Part shown: in pieces, positions 9,003-19,919 of the stretch
Numbering within the stretch: position 1 is the stretch's first letter
Layout: each line of letters opens with the position of its first letter
Source of the DNA: Gnetum montanum
Taxonomy: Eukaryota; Streptophyta; Gnetopsida; Gnetales; Gnetaceae
Reading direction: 5' to 3'
Assembly: GCA_015680685.1 (NCBI GenBank)
Contig: MNCI01014957.1
Coordinates: forward strand, 151,931-178,912
Length of the DNA: 26,982 bases
Program-made: the position numbers and the translations under genes
Notes under the pieces: generated by a model
Databases searched by the model: none
Seen by the model: the letters and a program-made list of their open reading frames with translations, nothing else
What the model was told of the DNA's origin: nothing

Positions 9003-9534
9003 GACAAACTTTGTGATAAACCTTGCAACATTCAGAATAGCTTAATTATTGCATTTCATGTTATTTACTATTATTTAATGCTTTCAATAGTTAATCTTAT
9101 TTCATAGAATTAGCACACTTAGCATAACCACATCGAGCATACGTGGGAAGACTTGGCAACCCAGTAACAACTAGCATTTGGTAATCCTAGTAGTGTTACA
9201 CTGGTTCATGATGTGTCTGGAGAGTGGGAACAAATGTTGGTGTTAGGACTAGTTAGATAATAGTTAACTAGTTAAATCAAATTAGTTATTAAATTACCTC
9301 ATTCCTCTCTTTTAAGCATCAAGAAAATAAAACATAAAAGAATAAAAATCACATACCTCAAGTTTTCTTAACCATACAATTGAGCCTCACAAGTAAGCTT
9401 GAAAAGACAATGATTGCATAAGTCATCCTTGTTCTATGTAAGCGCATAAGCACTTAATCCTTGGAGTTTGACTGGATCACGCATGAACACTCACATTCAT
9501 ATGGTTTGGCGTAGGGGTACCTCACCACTCATCA

Positions 9535-10769
9535 CTTCTTAGTCATTCCATATTCATATTCCTTGGTAATTATCAAGGAGAGAAGTCTTTGATGTCCAAC
9601 TTAGCATCAATGATGATAAGCCATTCTTTTCACATAATGATAGGAAAATATTCCTTGATATTTTCAACATGGATTATGATGAAATCTATTGGGTATGTCC
9701 AAGCACTAACATTGATCATCATATCATCAACCTATTCCTATGGAACTATGAAAAATTTATGAGTAACCTGTAACATGACATTACTTTTCTTCATTAGTAA
9801 CAAGTTTTAGGATTTGTACACTTCTTGTGAAATAGAATTCATGCTTGAACCTAAGTTCAATAGAGCTCTACATGGTGGATTTCCTATACTCTACAGATAG
9901 ATAATGGGACATCCTAGGCTAGTTCTCTTTTTAGAAAGAGTATCTAATTTTATTCAATTAGTTACAACATAGATCAACATGAAAATTTTGACATTGCTAG
10001 CTATGATGAGCTATTTGAAGGTAGTTAGAGGTTTTCTTAAGTTACAACCTATGGGTCCCATGCTAGTTAAAATGAACTAACAAGTCTACAAGTACAATTA
10101 GCAAGCATGAAAGCTATCCTAAAGAAATGGTACTTCTAGGCTTGCATTCCAATCTACTAGATCCCTCATCCACATGTATATTCATAACCCAAGTGGCATT
10201 TTTTTATTATGACTATAGTGGTAATTCTCCTTACATATGAGGTGAAGGCATTGGAGGATGTTGATTATTGGGATGACAAGTATGTGGTAATGGAAGATAT
10301 TTAAAGGTGATCTTGATTATGGAGTTATGGTATGTGGTATTTTGGAGGATATTAATAGTGATAAGGAAGAGATCACTACTTGGAATAATGGTACGATGCT
10401 TGTTTTTCAAGCCACTTAAAAGAGGTTAGGATTTTACTGATCCACCAACCCTCTCAAGATCCTACGTTAGCAATTGGAGCATTAAGCCTCTAGATGATGA
10501 TCTTATGGTTCTAGTAATATTTAGAAGGGGCTTAAGCAACAAGACTAGTATAAAAAATATGTTGTTAAACATAGTATCTATATAAATTTGACTAGTAATA
10601 AAGGCATTCATTTCTTGATGGTGACATCCCACATGATTGTGTATTTTTTCATTGTTGATAATATTTCGCCTTGGGATATATAGGTGCCATGCTCAGATGG
10701 TTTGATAGGGTTATTTTTAATATCCTAAAGATATGACAACCTTATAGGCATCTACTTTTTAACAAATTT
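9535..10769 (-). pseudogene. Gag tail and protease of F (degenerate)
   Basis: On the minus strand a Pro/His/Tyr-rich stretch is followed by protease-like sequence. It contains PCRALLNLGSSMNSISQEVY (about 9870-9815), where DSG has become NLG, then VDDMMINVSAWTYPIDFIII and YFPIIMQKEWLIIIDAKLDI-like segments (the Q is a stop here) matching FPIIM-R(A/S)WLS of D and A. It is cut after KDFS and about 40 further bases, at 9535, by the A LTR. Confidence 0.75.
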
Positions 10770-11492
10770 TATATTAAGACCATAATCTCCCAAGTTTGGC
10801 ATAAGGCAATCATTTGTGATATCACTAGGCATGCACTCTTTGAATGTTCATATTGGTAGATGTTACATCCATCATTACTTTCATATTTAGAATTGAAAAT
10901 ATTCTTAACAAAACTTATGCATCTTTTCATTTTACTAATATATCTCCCTTTTTCTTTTCTTCTTCATTTTATCTTAGTCCTTCTTTCACCTTTCTTAGTC
11001 ATTGTGTTTCTCCATGATTTTTAGTATGAAAGAAAATTTATCATTTATAAAATCCGATATTTTCTTAAATTTTTTTATGATCTCTAATATAAAATTTTTC
11101 TTAGGCAAAGTCTTTTGTTGAATTATTTCATATAGTGGAACCTCCTCATGCATTTCATAGGCATACATATCTCTTTTGTGAAGAAATTTGTTCCTATTAT
11201 ATTTCTTAGTATTTTTCTCTATCTAAGTTTATCTTTCTTCTTGGCTACTTGATCAATAAGACTCTTATTTTGATGAACTATTAATTTTATAAATCTTCCT
11301 TAGGCATAGATTTTAAGATTTTTCCATGTTCTATTTTTAAGCCCATTTATGAAGTGCGAAAGTTGCTTCTTTAAGAAGAAGTCATGACTTGGGCATTAGT
11401 GCAACAATAACTAATATTTTTCTAGGACTACATCAAGAGACTTGTGTGTCCCCTACTTACACCCTTAGATTTTCCTTTTCAAGTTGGACATC
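10770..11492 (-). pseudogene. gag: gag C-terminal part of F (degenerate)
   Basis: The minus-strand frame pieces match D gag: the segment after the STMLELFN core, a CPSHD-like stretch for CPNHGYS, FINGLKNRT for HIIDGLKVET, SLIDQVAKKKDKLR, KYNRNKFLHK, FILKIMEKHND, and the knuckle segment CNIYQYEHSKSAC (10867-10829). Relative to D (CNIYQYEHPKGC) one residue is added before the last Cys. Several stops and frameshifts are present, and decay looks heavier than in A or D. Confidence 0.75.
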
Positions 11493-11518
11493 TGATGAGT
11501 CTTCATTGGTTGCTTGTG

Positions 11519-11564
11519 TCGATGAGGCCGCATCGATGCAGTGTCTATTTGTCACCTATAAATA
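11519..11564 (+). promoter_or_regulatory. U3 dyad and TATA box of the D 5' LTR
   Basis: TCGATG (11519-11524) and CATCGA (11531-11536) flank AGGCCG. TATAAATA is at 11557-11564, 29.5 bp after the dyad centre. The corresponding dyad in the 3' LTR (about 23390-23420) is eroded, but the TATA box (23433-23440) is kept. Confidence 0.6.
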
Positions 11565-11726
11565 CGCACCTACCAGCTACATTTATAGTAATCTAGATCT
11601 CAATAGTAGTGAAGCTCTTGCATTTTTTCCATTTGAAAGTTAGAAATTTTTTCCATTCGATGAGTCATTAAGTGTACAAATCTTTATTCCATCATTATTA
11701 TACCTAAGCACAACAACATGTGCAAC

Positions 11727-11732
11727 AATAAA
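11727..11732 (+). promoter_or_regulatory. AATAAA poly(A) signal, D 5' LTR
   Basis: AATAAA lies 170 bp after the TATA box, within the block conserved in all LTRs except that of A. The 3' LTR copy is at 23613-23618. Confidence 0.6.
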
Positions 11733-12322
11733 GATGAGCTTTCTGATAAACCTTGCAGCCCTTTGGATAGATTAGCTATTTTATTTATGCATTTAATGTT
11801 TTCAATTAATTATTAAATATTTCCTAGTTATTATGTTAATGAGACAATTAAGTGAGATAGATTACACACATTACTACGACCACTTCAAGTGTAACACGTA
11901 TTCGCTTAGTAATCCCAGTAGCGTTATTGGTTAGTACGCCTAGTAGCATAGCACTTGGTTGCCCAACAATGGATACATGGATTCAGGACATGTACAGAAA
12001 GTGGGAATAGATACTTATGTTAGGAATAGTTAAATGCTAGTTGATTAGTTAATTTAGATTAGTTAATTAAACTCTTTTTATCTACATTTCAAGCACTAGA
12101 CAATAAAACATAAAAATACAAATTGAATGCCTAAATTATACTTAACCATGCCAACGAACGTCACAAGTGTAATTGGGAAGACAATGACTGAACTTAAGGC
12201 TCGATTAACTTCCTAAAGGGCTAGTGCACCAAAAATGATGAAGTCCATGGAATTTAACTAGATCATGCGTGAACACTTGTGATTCGTATGGTTGGGCATA
12301 GGGGTACCTCTCCTCTCATAAT

Positions 12323-12340
12323 TGGCGCCATTGCTAAGAA
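12323..12340 (+). other. Primer binding site of D
   Basis: TGGCGCCATTGCTAAGAA begins two bases after the LTR. The first seven bases match the intact site of E; the rest has drifted. Confidence 0.75.
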
Positions 12341-12475
12341 CTTTGTTTGTGGAATGTGCACTATTTAGGTTTAAATAAATACCATTATATCATTGTATGA
12401 ACTTAAAGGTCAATATCATTTCCACTATACATAAAATTATAAAAACACATTAATAATTTCATTTTGTTTTGCAAA
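12341..12475 (+). other. Leader between PBS and gag of D
   Basis: AT-rich leader leading to the gag ATG at 12476. No distinct signal is seen. Confidence 0.45.
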
Positions 12476-14920
12476 ATGTCTTCTTCTTCTCTCAAGCCTC
12501 AAGATACCAAAACACTAGTTCCACAAAAATGCAAGGTGGTATACAATCATCCAAATGAGTTTGTGTTGAATTTCACCTTCATCCTACATCAGGATGAATA
12601 TATGCGATGGCATGATATGGAGGGCAACGTCATCATACCCATCGATAAATCTATGCTTGGAATGTTGTTTAAAACTCTTAAGAGGTTGGGCATAGTAGAT
12701 CTTCATGAAGAGTACATTGTGGATGGACACGACACTTGGAACTATTATCCCATTGAAACACAATGTAAGTGAGATAAACATCAGGAGAAACTCCATGAAG
12801 CTACAAAGAGGAAACATTACACTAACCCCTTGTTTCTACTAGATCAAGAGGACAATGAGGATCCTTCCTTAGAAGATTCTCAACATGAAGATTCTCCACC
12901 CCTTGGTACTGATGACAAGGGTGTGAACCTAACCCTGCGATCAACTATTCATAAACCAGGTTCAAGAAAAAGTGATAGCCAAGGTAGGGACTTAGGTGAA
13001 CAAGACAATAACAAGGGATCTAATGATGGTAATCATAATAAGTGCAAGAGCGGTGGTAGACACCATGATGGTAGTGGTGGTCCACCTTGCTCTTCATCCT
13101 CTTCACCTAATTTCAAACATTCCTCTTCAACTGATGGTTCGCATGAAAGCTGCCATCAAAATAACTGTGATGAAGGTGATCAGTGAAATAACATTGATCA
13201 TGAAAGCAACCAAAATCGAAGAGGTGGCTGAAACTATCATTGATATCATCAATGTAGCAATGATGATGAACCCTTATTGGTGACTCAAAGTATAATTAAC
13301 ATTGCGAAGGCAATAAGAATTTCAACCAGACATATGAAGGATAGTCGAAGCAAGCATCTAGACATGAACAATATCCCAAGATTTGAGGGGGGATACAATT
13401 CTAATCCACAAATTCATCTACAAGCTTTCCAAGATGCTTATGCCTTACAAAACATAGAGAATGAGTGGTAGAAAGTCAAGCTTTTCCCAAGGACACTCAT
13501 TAAGAAATTTGAAAGTTGGTATTCATCCTTAGAGCTAGAATCTATCCAAATATGGAGTACCATGTTAGAATTGTTTAATGATAAATATCAAACATACTCT
13601 AAAGTGTCTAATATAAGAAGGCAAATCCAAGGTTGGAAACAAGGAGCACACAAACCCTTGGATGCCATCATGGACCGATACTATTCACTCCTACATCAAT
13701 GCCCTAACCATGGTTATTCTCAGACAGAACAACTTCACCACATCATAGATGGGCTCAAAGTAGAAACAAGAACTCTTGGGATGTATGCCCAAGAAAGGTT
13801 ATCTGAAATGAGAGCTCATAAGATCCAAAGGTTAATTGAGTAGGTAGTAAAAAAATAAGGTGAGCTACAAAAAAGGAAAAGTGCTAAAAAATATAATAGG
13901 GACCCTTCCATTAGAAAATAAGAGGTCCAATTTTGTGATGAGGAGGAGTCACCACTTGATGTAGTGAACAAAAATAAATTTCCCATCCAAAAATTTGTTT
14001 CTAATATTTTGACGAAGGTTGACAAGTTATGGGACTCTTTGGATGAAAAGTTTCAAACCACTTTGAAGATTATTGAAGAATCCAAAGAGAAAAATAGTGA
14101 TTGTAATTATAGGAGACGAAAAGAAGCTGAACGTGCCTACTAAAGAGGTAGAGGAAATTGTTGAGTCTAACTCAAATGATGAAACCGAATGTAACATCTA
14201 TCAATATGAACATCCAAAGGGATGTTTCCCTATGGTGTCACACTTATAAGAGTCTAGAGTGTATGCATTGAATCCTTTCCTAGCATGTAGGCAAGCTCCA
14301 AGATGATTGTCTTATCCTCAAGGTAGTCCAAGACAGTTCCACCAGCAATAATAAGCTTACTACCCAAGTGGAGCTCCTCCACAACAATATGAACAATACC
14401 AATAATGGTATCAACCACATTCATGTGGAATGCCACCACCAAGGTAGCAGTACCCTTGTAGGAAACAAGATCCATACAGGTACTATGTTTAGTAGCCCAT
14501 CTCCCATAGAATTTTTACAAGTCATGCATTATTTTAGCATCACTATTATCCTCCAGAGTATCATCGAATACATTCACCATCTACTCGAGGGGAAAACCCA
14601 TATCTATATACTTATCATCCTACACATCCCTCTGCACCTCCACCTTCAACTTAGTTACCTCCTACTCCATCCTTGTAGGGTGAGATTCCTCCACATCCAC
14701 AATAATGAAACACTACAAGGGCTATGTATTCACAACCAGTTTTTCAACTAAGTGGTCTAGATAATTTATCAAGGAAATGACCTTTCTTCTGGTCCAACAG
14801 TCCTCTCTAGCCTTCATAACCTACTCTAGTTGATTGCCCTTCATCTCTAGCACCCTCATCCTCTACATTAAATACCTTTGAGTGCCCTTCAAACCAAGTG
14901 CTGCCTTGGATCTACACTAT
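12476..14920 (+). pseudogene. gag: gag of element D (mostly in one frame)
   Basis: ATG at 12476 (MSSSSLKP). The frame holds without a shift to about 14140, some 556 codons, interrupted only by stop codons (for example TGA at 12770 and 13184, TAG at 13469 and 13841). Parts: NHPNEFVLNFTFILHQDEYM block (12542-12601); Asp/Ser/His-rich linker (about 12830-13270); LDMNNIPRFEGGYN; the retrotransposon gag core (W-STMLELFNDKYQTYS, CPNHGYS, HHIIDGL, about 13550-13750); a Lys/Glu-rich helical segment; knuckle-like CNIYQYEHPKGC (14190-14225), where the second Cys is Tyr; then a Tyr/Pro/Gln-rich tail. A frameshift lies near 14140. Compared with A and E this copy keeps Trp in the IQGWKQG motif. Confidence 0.9.
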
Positions 14921-15430
14921 AATGTTAACCCATGCTATTTATAATTGGATTAAGGCTAGCAACCTTCCTATAAAAATATCTAATCTAGGAAGTGCACTCA
15001 TCTACCTACAAATTACTAAACAAGAGCCATGTAAGGCCTCTTCTTGACTCTGGTTCTAGAGTTAACCTCATCTTCCATGATACGTATAAGGCATAAAACC
15101 TACCACCTCTTAAGAAGAGCCAAATCCATTTAGAATTAGGAAATCAGTTAATTACTATCCCTTTGAGATTAGTAGAGGACATTGTGACTATAGTCTCTGG
15201 GTGATCCTATCCTACTAATTTTATAGTAATCAAGGTGGACAATTGCAAAAGTGACTTCCCCATCATTATGGAAAGGGCTTGGTTAAGCATAGTCGATGTG
15301 CAAATGGATATAAGGGACCTATCTCTAGAAATGTCCAAGGAAAATGAGCTAGGCAAGATTGAGAAGAAGCATATTTCATGCATTGCGTATAATGACAATG
15401 GGCGCAACTGCATGCAAAGGATTTGATCCA
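14921..15430 (+). pseudogene. Aspartic protease of D
   Basis: SLDSGSRVNLIFHDTY with DSG at 15046-15054, then LRLVEDIVTIVSG, NFIVIKVDNCKSDFPIIM and ERAWLSIVDVQMDIRDLS, all in one frame from 15046 to the stop at about 15424. TAA (A-NLPPL) and TGA (SG-SYP) interrupt it. The Gly of the usual ILGR motif is Glu here (MERAW). Together with A and F this gives three protease copies of the same kind. Confidence 0.85.
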
Positions 15431-16087
15431 TCAAGAGCACATACATTAAGGCATACAATCAGTGTGCACAAGAAATTAATATCCAGTGGTGTCTGTACAT
15501 AATAGCCACAAAGCAAGAAGGAACCCAGTGGCTCATAGGTAATTTTAATAGTAGCACAATATGTATGGAGCTAACTGAGATCCTAACATGTGCATATGTT
15601 GAAGGCATGGACAAAATTGAACAAGCCAATTTCCAACTCTCTAATGAAGATGATGATATCTATTGGGGAGAGTTGGAGATCCCTGAGCACTTCAAGTAGG
15701 AGCCCTTAGAACTAAAAACTTTACCTGCTGGTATGGAGTATGGATTTTTAAAGAATGGTAAACTAGTCATCATTAATGCTAGACTTGCTCTTGAACAAAA
15801 AAAAAGTTGTTGAAATTGGTGAATAAATGGTCAACAACCTTTGCTTGGTCATATCCAGAGCTAATAGGAATTGATCCAAGGATATGCCAGCATCAAATCT
15901 ACATTGACCTAGCCACAAAGCCTAGAAGGCCACAGAGGTAGTTGAATGCTAAATTAAAGCAAATTATTAAGGAGGAGATAGAGAAACTCCTTAAGGTAGG
16001 GTTCATCTATCCAATCGTAGATAGTGAGTGGATTAGCCAACTTGTAATAGTACCAAAGAAGGATGGAAAATGGTGAGTTTGCGTCGA
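15431..16087 (+). pseudogene. Linker and RT N-terminal part of D
   Basis: The polyprotein linker (GMEYGFLKNGKLVIINARLA, about 15735-15790) leads to RT: EEIEKLLKVGFIYPI, then LVIVPKKDGKW and VCV just before the gap. Part of the AWSYPELIGIDPRICQH stretch (15850-15890) has no counterpart in A. Stops and small shifts are present. RT continues after the gap. Confidence 0.8.
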
Positions 16088-16300
16088 NNNNNNNNNNNNN
16101 NNNNNNNNNNNNNNNNNNNNNNNNNNNNNNNNNNNNNNNNNNNNNNNNNNNNNNNNNNNNNNNNNNNNNNNNNNNNNNNNNNNNNNNNNNNNNNNNNNNN
16201 NNNNNNNNNNNNNNNNNNNNNNNNNNNNNNNNNNNNNNNNNNNNNNNNNNNNNNNNNNNNNNNNNNNNNNNNNNNNNNNNNNNNNNNNNNNNNNNNNNNN
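16088..16300. other. Assembly gap of 213 N inside RT of D
   Basis: A run of N interrupts RT between VCV(D) and LMVQEGIVL. The homologous interval in A (4611-5014) is 404 bp and holds the catalytic box. The N run is therefore not a true length, and coding readings across it mean nothing. Confidence 0.95.
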
Positions 16301-17000
16301 ATCTCATGGTCCAAGAAGGCATTGTGCTAAGACAATGAATTTTGTAGAAAGGAATTGAGATAGACCTAGAAAAGATAAGGATCATCCAAGGAATAACATG
16401 CCAACCAGAGACCATAAAAGATAGTCGGTCATTCCTTTGACATACTAGTTACTATTGATGTTTTATTGAGAATTTCTCTAAGATAGCAAATCCATTGGTA
16501 GAACTTACAAGGAAAGATGCACCTTTCATTTGGACCATGGAATGTCAAGATGCATTCCAACAATTAAAGGAGAAACTCATAAAAACACCAATCGTATGAG
16601 CACCAAATTGGTCCAAACCATTCCATATCATGACAAATGCATCTAACTATGCTTTGGGAGCAATGCTCACATAGATGGATGATAAGAAACATCCATAGTA
16701 TATCCACTGTGTGAGTCAAAGCATTTTGGGGGCAGAGTTAAACTACACCACCATGGAAAAAGAATTAATGATAGTGGTATATGTGCTAGAAAATTTTAGA
16801 CTTTATGTGCTAGGTTACAAAGTGTTTGTACATACAAATCATAGTGTAATTCACTTCGTTATGAATAAGTTGACAGTGAGCCCTCATGTTACACGATGGC
16901 TTGTGATCTTGTAGGAATTCAATCTTACTATGGTAGATCAAAAATAGACTAAGAATATGATCAATAACCACCTCTCTTTCTTAAGATGGGATGACAAAGA
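16301..17000 (+). pseudogene. RT C-terminus and RNase H of D
   Basis: After the gap: LMVQEGIVL, GIEIDLEKIRIIQGITCQP, FIENFSKIANPLVEL, and WTMECQDAFQQLKEKLIKTP in the connection. RNase H follows: FHIMTNASNYALGAML (about 16621-16670, Asn where the first catalytic Asp is normal), SQSILGAELNYTTMEKELMI (16714-16773, catalytic Glu kept), ENFRLYVLGYKVFVHTNHSV (Asn again for the Asp of TDH) and VTRWL. Stops at Gln/Trp-type codons are scattered. This is the segment missing from A at 5422. Confidence 0.9.
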
Positions 17001-18388
17001 GGAGGAGAGCCTACTTTTTGATCAGTTTCTAGACAAACTCCTCTTTACTAAAGCAATAAATAAACAAATGCATGAAAAAGCAATATGGTTTAATGGCATT
17101 CTCACATAGCTTCTCACTAAAGAGATGCCATGGGACTTGGATTTTAGGAAAAACCAACAATTTCTTCATCGAGTCAAATACTTCATAAAAATTAATGGAC
17201 ACCTTTAGAAGGTGTGTGTCAATGGCCTAATCCATTGGTGTGTCCTTAATGAAGATCAATTGGACATTCTCTATGATGCTGATGATGGGCCTTGTAGAGG
17301 CCACTATGCAAAGAGATGCATGACCATAAAAATCCTAATGGTAGGATACTATTGGCCTACAATCCTTTGGGATGCCCACCAGTTCATCAAGCCTTGTGAA
17401 TGCTATCAACATGACAAGGGGATGACTGCTTGCATGGAAGGTCCTTAATAGTGGATTCAACCACTGGAGCCTTTTGACATATGGGGCATTAACTTTATGG
17501 GTTCCCCCACACCCATGTCTAATGGAAAGGCATATATTATATTAATAGTTAACTACTGCACAAAATGGGCAAAAGTGGTAGCCGTTACTGATTATACATC
17601 ATCCACTACTACCAATTTTATACAACAAAATATCGTGAATAGGCTTGGGGTTCCATGTTCACTAATTTTTGATAATAGGAATCATTTCATAGGTATCACA
17701 TTTAGAAAAATTAATGCAACTCTTGGGGGCAAAACATAAATTAACAACACCTTACCATCCCAAAGCCAATGGTCAAGTAGAGGTAACCAACCAGGAGATT
17801 ACAAAAATACTAATGTAGACCATTAGCAAATATAGGAAGGACTAGAATACAAAACTTAACAAAGTTTTCTAGGCTTATTGTTAAACTTAGAAACTTTCTA
17901 TTGGATATTCTCCCTACGAGTTAGTGTACAGTAAACTTCCAACACTCCCAATTCAATCTGAGCTCCATACACTCTCAACGGCCTATGATATAAATCTTAA
18001 CCTAAGTTTAGCACAAAAGGAAAGAATGATCAATCTGAACATGCAAGATGAAAATTGCTTAGTGGCCTTATCCTTGAATGAGGTGAATAAGGCATTCAAC
18101 AAGCAATGTCATGACCTTAGAATCAGAAAAGTAAAATTTCAACCCAGAGATAAGGTTCTTTACTGTAACCCTAGACATGTATCCTAAAAGAAAAAATTCC
18201 AAACATTGTGGGAGGGATCTTATATAATTTATCAAACCTTTTCCTTTAGGGCCATGATAATTTACAAACTTGACAGTCCAAATAAAAAGTAGTTGGTCAA
18301 TATCCAACAAGTCAAACCTTTCCTAGAACCAAGACAGGCCAGTGTAACTACTACCTCAATAAATGGACATCCTTGTTCTATTTTTTAG
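17001..18388 (+). pseudogene. Integrase of element D
   Basis: Connector, then the HHCC region: GPCRGHYAKRCMTIKIL, GYYWPTILWDAHQFI, PCECYQHDKGM (one Cys of the CxxC pair is displaced). The core has IVNYCTKW, with Asn (17551-17553) where catalytic Asp is expected; IFDNRNHF with Asp at 17671-17673; and GQVEVTNQEI with the catalytic Glu (17780-17782). A one-base insertion near 17700-17730 shifts the frame between the last two. PYELVYSKLPTLPIQSEL and a GSYIIYQTF-like GPY/F remnant follow. The lesions differ from those of A, where Asp is kept and Glu is lost. Confidence 0.9.
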
Positions 18389-18407
18389 ATCTCCTCCCTC
18401 CAACTCA

Positions 18408-18420
18408 GTTGTGGGGAAGA
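18408..18420 (+). other. Internal polypurine-tract-like site after pol of D
   Basis: CTCAGTTGTGGGGAAGA (ending 18420) is nearly the same as the terminal PPT of A (TTCAGTTGTGGGGGT). It lies at the matching point after pol in A. Confidence 0.5.
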
Positions 18421-19053
18421 TGGCCATCCATGTTGACCATTACCATGGCCTCTCAATTTTTCTACCTTTTTTTTTCTCATATTTTTAATTTCATAAATTT
18501 TTTATTTTCAAATTTTTCTAGTTTTACATCATCTTTAGTACCTTTAAACCTTTTTGATTATTTTATACCTTCTTATATATTTTACTTTATTTTGGATTTT
18601 TTTTATTTTTATTGTTTAAGTATGATATTTTCTCATTCTTACTAATAAATTTACTTTATTGTCACAGGACACAATGCTCCTATTGTTGTTTACTAATAAT
18701 GGTTTGTGCTTAATGTGTGATTGTCAATGTTTGGTTTGTATTTTTGAATTTTGATGTCTGATGACTTTGGCATGGTTTATTTTTCATGGAATAGGTAGTG
18801 AGTCCACGTCATTTGCCCATCCAGAGAACTCTATGGTTTTTCTTGTTCTGGGAATTTGAGGTCCATTTTCATTAAAGAAACTTTTAATCAATTGGTGACC
18901 TTGGTAGTTCAGGAATTAGGAAGGATCCAAAGGTTTGTAAAGGGTGTGCCTTCAAGGGGACTCAATACTCTTTGCAATCTTCTTCTTGCTTGAGTACTTG
19001 AGTGTTTTTCGTGAACTTCTTACTGTTCCATACCACCCAATAATAGGACAACA

Positions 19054-19203
19054 AATAATCTCATTGCATGATGTGGTTCCCATCATTCAAAAAAATGATG
19101 GGAATTCAAAGCACACCACTTCTACATGAATAAGTCCTCACATGGTGTGGTTCCCATTTCAAAAAAAAAACAATGGGAATTCAAAGCACATCCCTTGGAC
19201 AAA
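19054..19203 (+). repeat. 75-bp tandem duplication with stem-loops
   Basis: Two units starting AATAA at about 19054 and 19129. Both contain tggttcccat, an A-run, and atgggaattcaaagcaca. Unit 1 forms a perfect 11-bp stem, TTCCCATCATT (19077-19087) / AATGATGGGAA (19094-19104), with a 6-base loop. Unit 2 has an 8-bp stem, TTCCCATT (19151-19158) / AATGGGAA (19172-19179). A has a single unit with a degraded stem near 7365-7410. Confidence 0.7.
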
Positions 19204-19919
19204 TAAAAGAGCTACAAGCACTAGTTACGGGACTTGAACAACATGCACCTATGCTTGATAGTCCCCTCTAACTAAGGCCCTCTCTTTCACTTCCTACTTC
19301 TTCTTTCTTCTCCTTGTGGAATGGTGGTTGTTTTCTGGAAGCACTCTTATATCTCAAGTGGGTGGACCGGTCTTAGAGTGGCAATGCGAAGTCACTGAAA
19401 TTGGATGGTTTTGGTCTGGACTGAGGATGAAAATTCTTGGGTCATTTTAACCACAAATTTCACAAGGGACTTCTTATCACCTTAATTTGGAACTCCATTT
19501 CACCTTCTTTATCATCCATCCATGTTTCCATAATTCACCTCACTATCAGATTCTATGTTGTACACTATGTCTTAGTCTAATGTGTTGGGATTCTTGAGTG
19601 GATTCTTTTCGGTTGGTCCTTAACTTGTCATGATCATTAAATTGACTATGGGACCCATGGACTCCTTAGTTGAGGTTATGCAAGGGCAAAAATGGCATGA
19701 GCCTACTATGGGAAGGATCCACTTGCATAGCTTTTGGCTTGATTAGTTAAGGTTCCTTGCCTTTGACATCACTTTTCGTATTTTCCATTGTGTAAACCTC
19801 TCAATACTCCTTAATTTTTCTCAATTTTCTCAAATTTATGAACTTCAATTCCCTCTTCTCATGATTTCATACTGTTCTTAGTATTCTAAGCTTTCATTTG
19901 ATCCCAATTTCATCAAAAA

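Larger units (their letters stand above)
1..9534 (+). mobile_element. Element A: decayed Athila-like Ty3/gypsy retrotransposon
   Basis: The order is LTR-like block, PBS, gag, protease, RT, RNase H remnant, integrase, U-rich 3' region, PPT, LTR, all on the plus strand. The internal region aligns by eye with element D along its length, from the PBS to the PPT. It lacks two blocks that D has: about 320 bp of RNase H (at the N at 5422) and nearly all of the third ORF. The 3' LTR (8725-9534) is related to the LTRs of D and E, but the block before the PBS (1-788) is not visibly related to it. The element is therefore chimeric, rearranged or misassembled at its left end. The right edge abuts the minus-strand fragment F, which A appears to have entered. 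The left insertion point is not visible. Confidence 0.85.
8725..9534 (+). repeat. 3' LTR of element A (810 bp)
   Basis: Starts TGTCGAG (a mutated TGATGAG) right after the PPT and ends CTCATCA. It is similar to the E LTR in the U3 dyads, the TATA region, the block around gtgcccatagtaggagtca, the AATAAAGACAA poly(A) block and the last about 40 bp (tggtttggcgtaggggtacctc). No PBS follows, as expected for a 3' LTR. The next base belongs to the inverted fragment F. Confidence 0.85.
9535..11492 (-). mobile_element. Element F: inverted gag-protease fragment
   Basis: Read on the minus strand, this stretch follows the D gag and protease without a break: gag core at its start (11492), zinc-knuckle segment at about 10867-10829, Pro-rich region, then protease, ending at 9535. 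It is truncated mid-gag by the D LTR and just after protease by the A LTR. Both edges are exact LTR ends, so F looks like the older host into which A and D inserted. The rest of F should lie outside the window. Confidence 0.8.
11493..12321 (+). repeat. 5' LTR of element D (829 bp)
   Basis: Starts TGATGAG and ends CTCATAA, one change from the CTCATCA that would pair with the start. Homologous to 23369-24197 along its length, for example taaatacgc-cctaccag, tttatagtaatctagat, gtgaagctctt-cattttttccatt, and the poly(A) block. It lacks a short segment (about aagtgcccgcagtaagag) that the 3' LTR has near 23540, and also lacks a 3' LTR duplication near 23690-23730. Confidence 0.9.

Noticed and set aside
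9535-11492. Host gene or unique intergenic DNA
   Set aside because: No plus-strand frame; the minus strand aligns with gag and protease throughout.
12830-13186. Separate small gene
   Set aside because: It is the in-frame continuation of D gag between two stop codons (linker region).
14254-14751. Overlapping ORFs on both strands as genes
   Set aside because: They are shadows of the Tyr/Pro/Gln-rich gag tail; A has the same kind of shadows at 2867-3307.
15954-16415. ORFs spanning the N run
   Set aside because: Open only because N is not a stop; they cross an assembly gap.
18373-18645. Membrane protein ORF rich in Phe/Leu/Ile
   Set aside because: Caused by T-rich composition in a noncoding, intron-like region; no matching frame in A.
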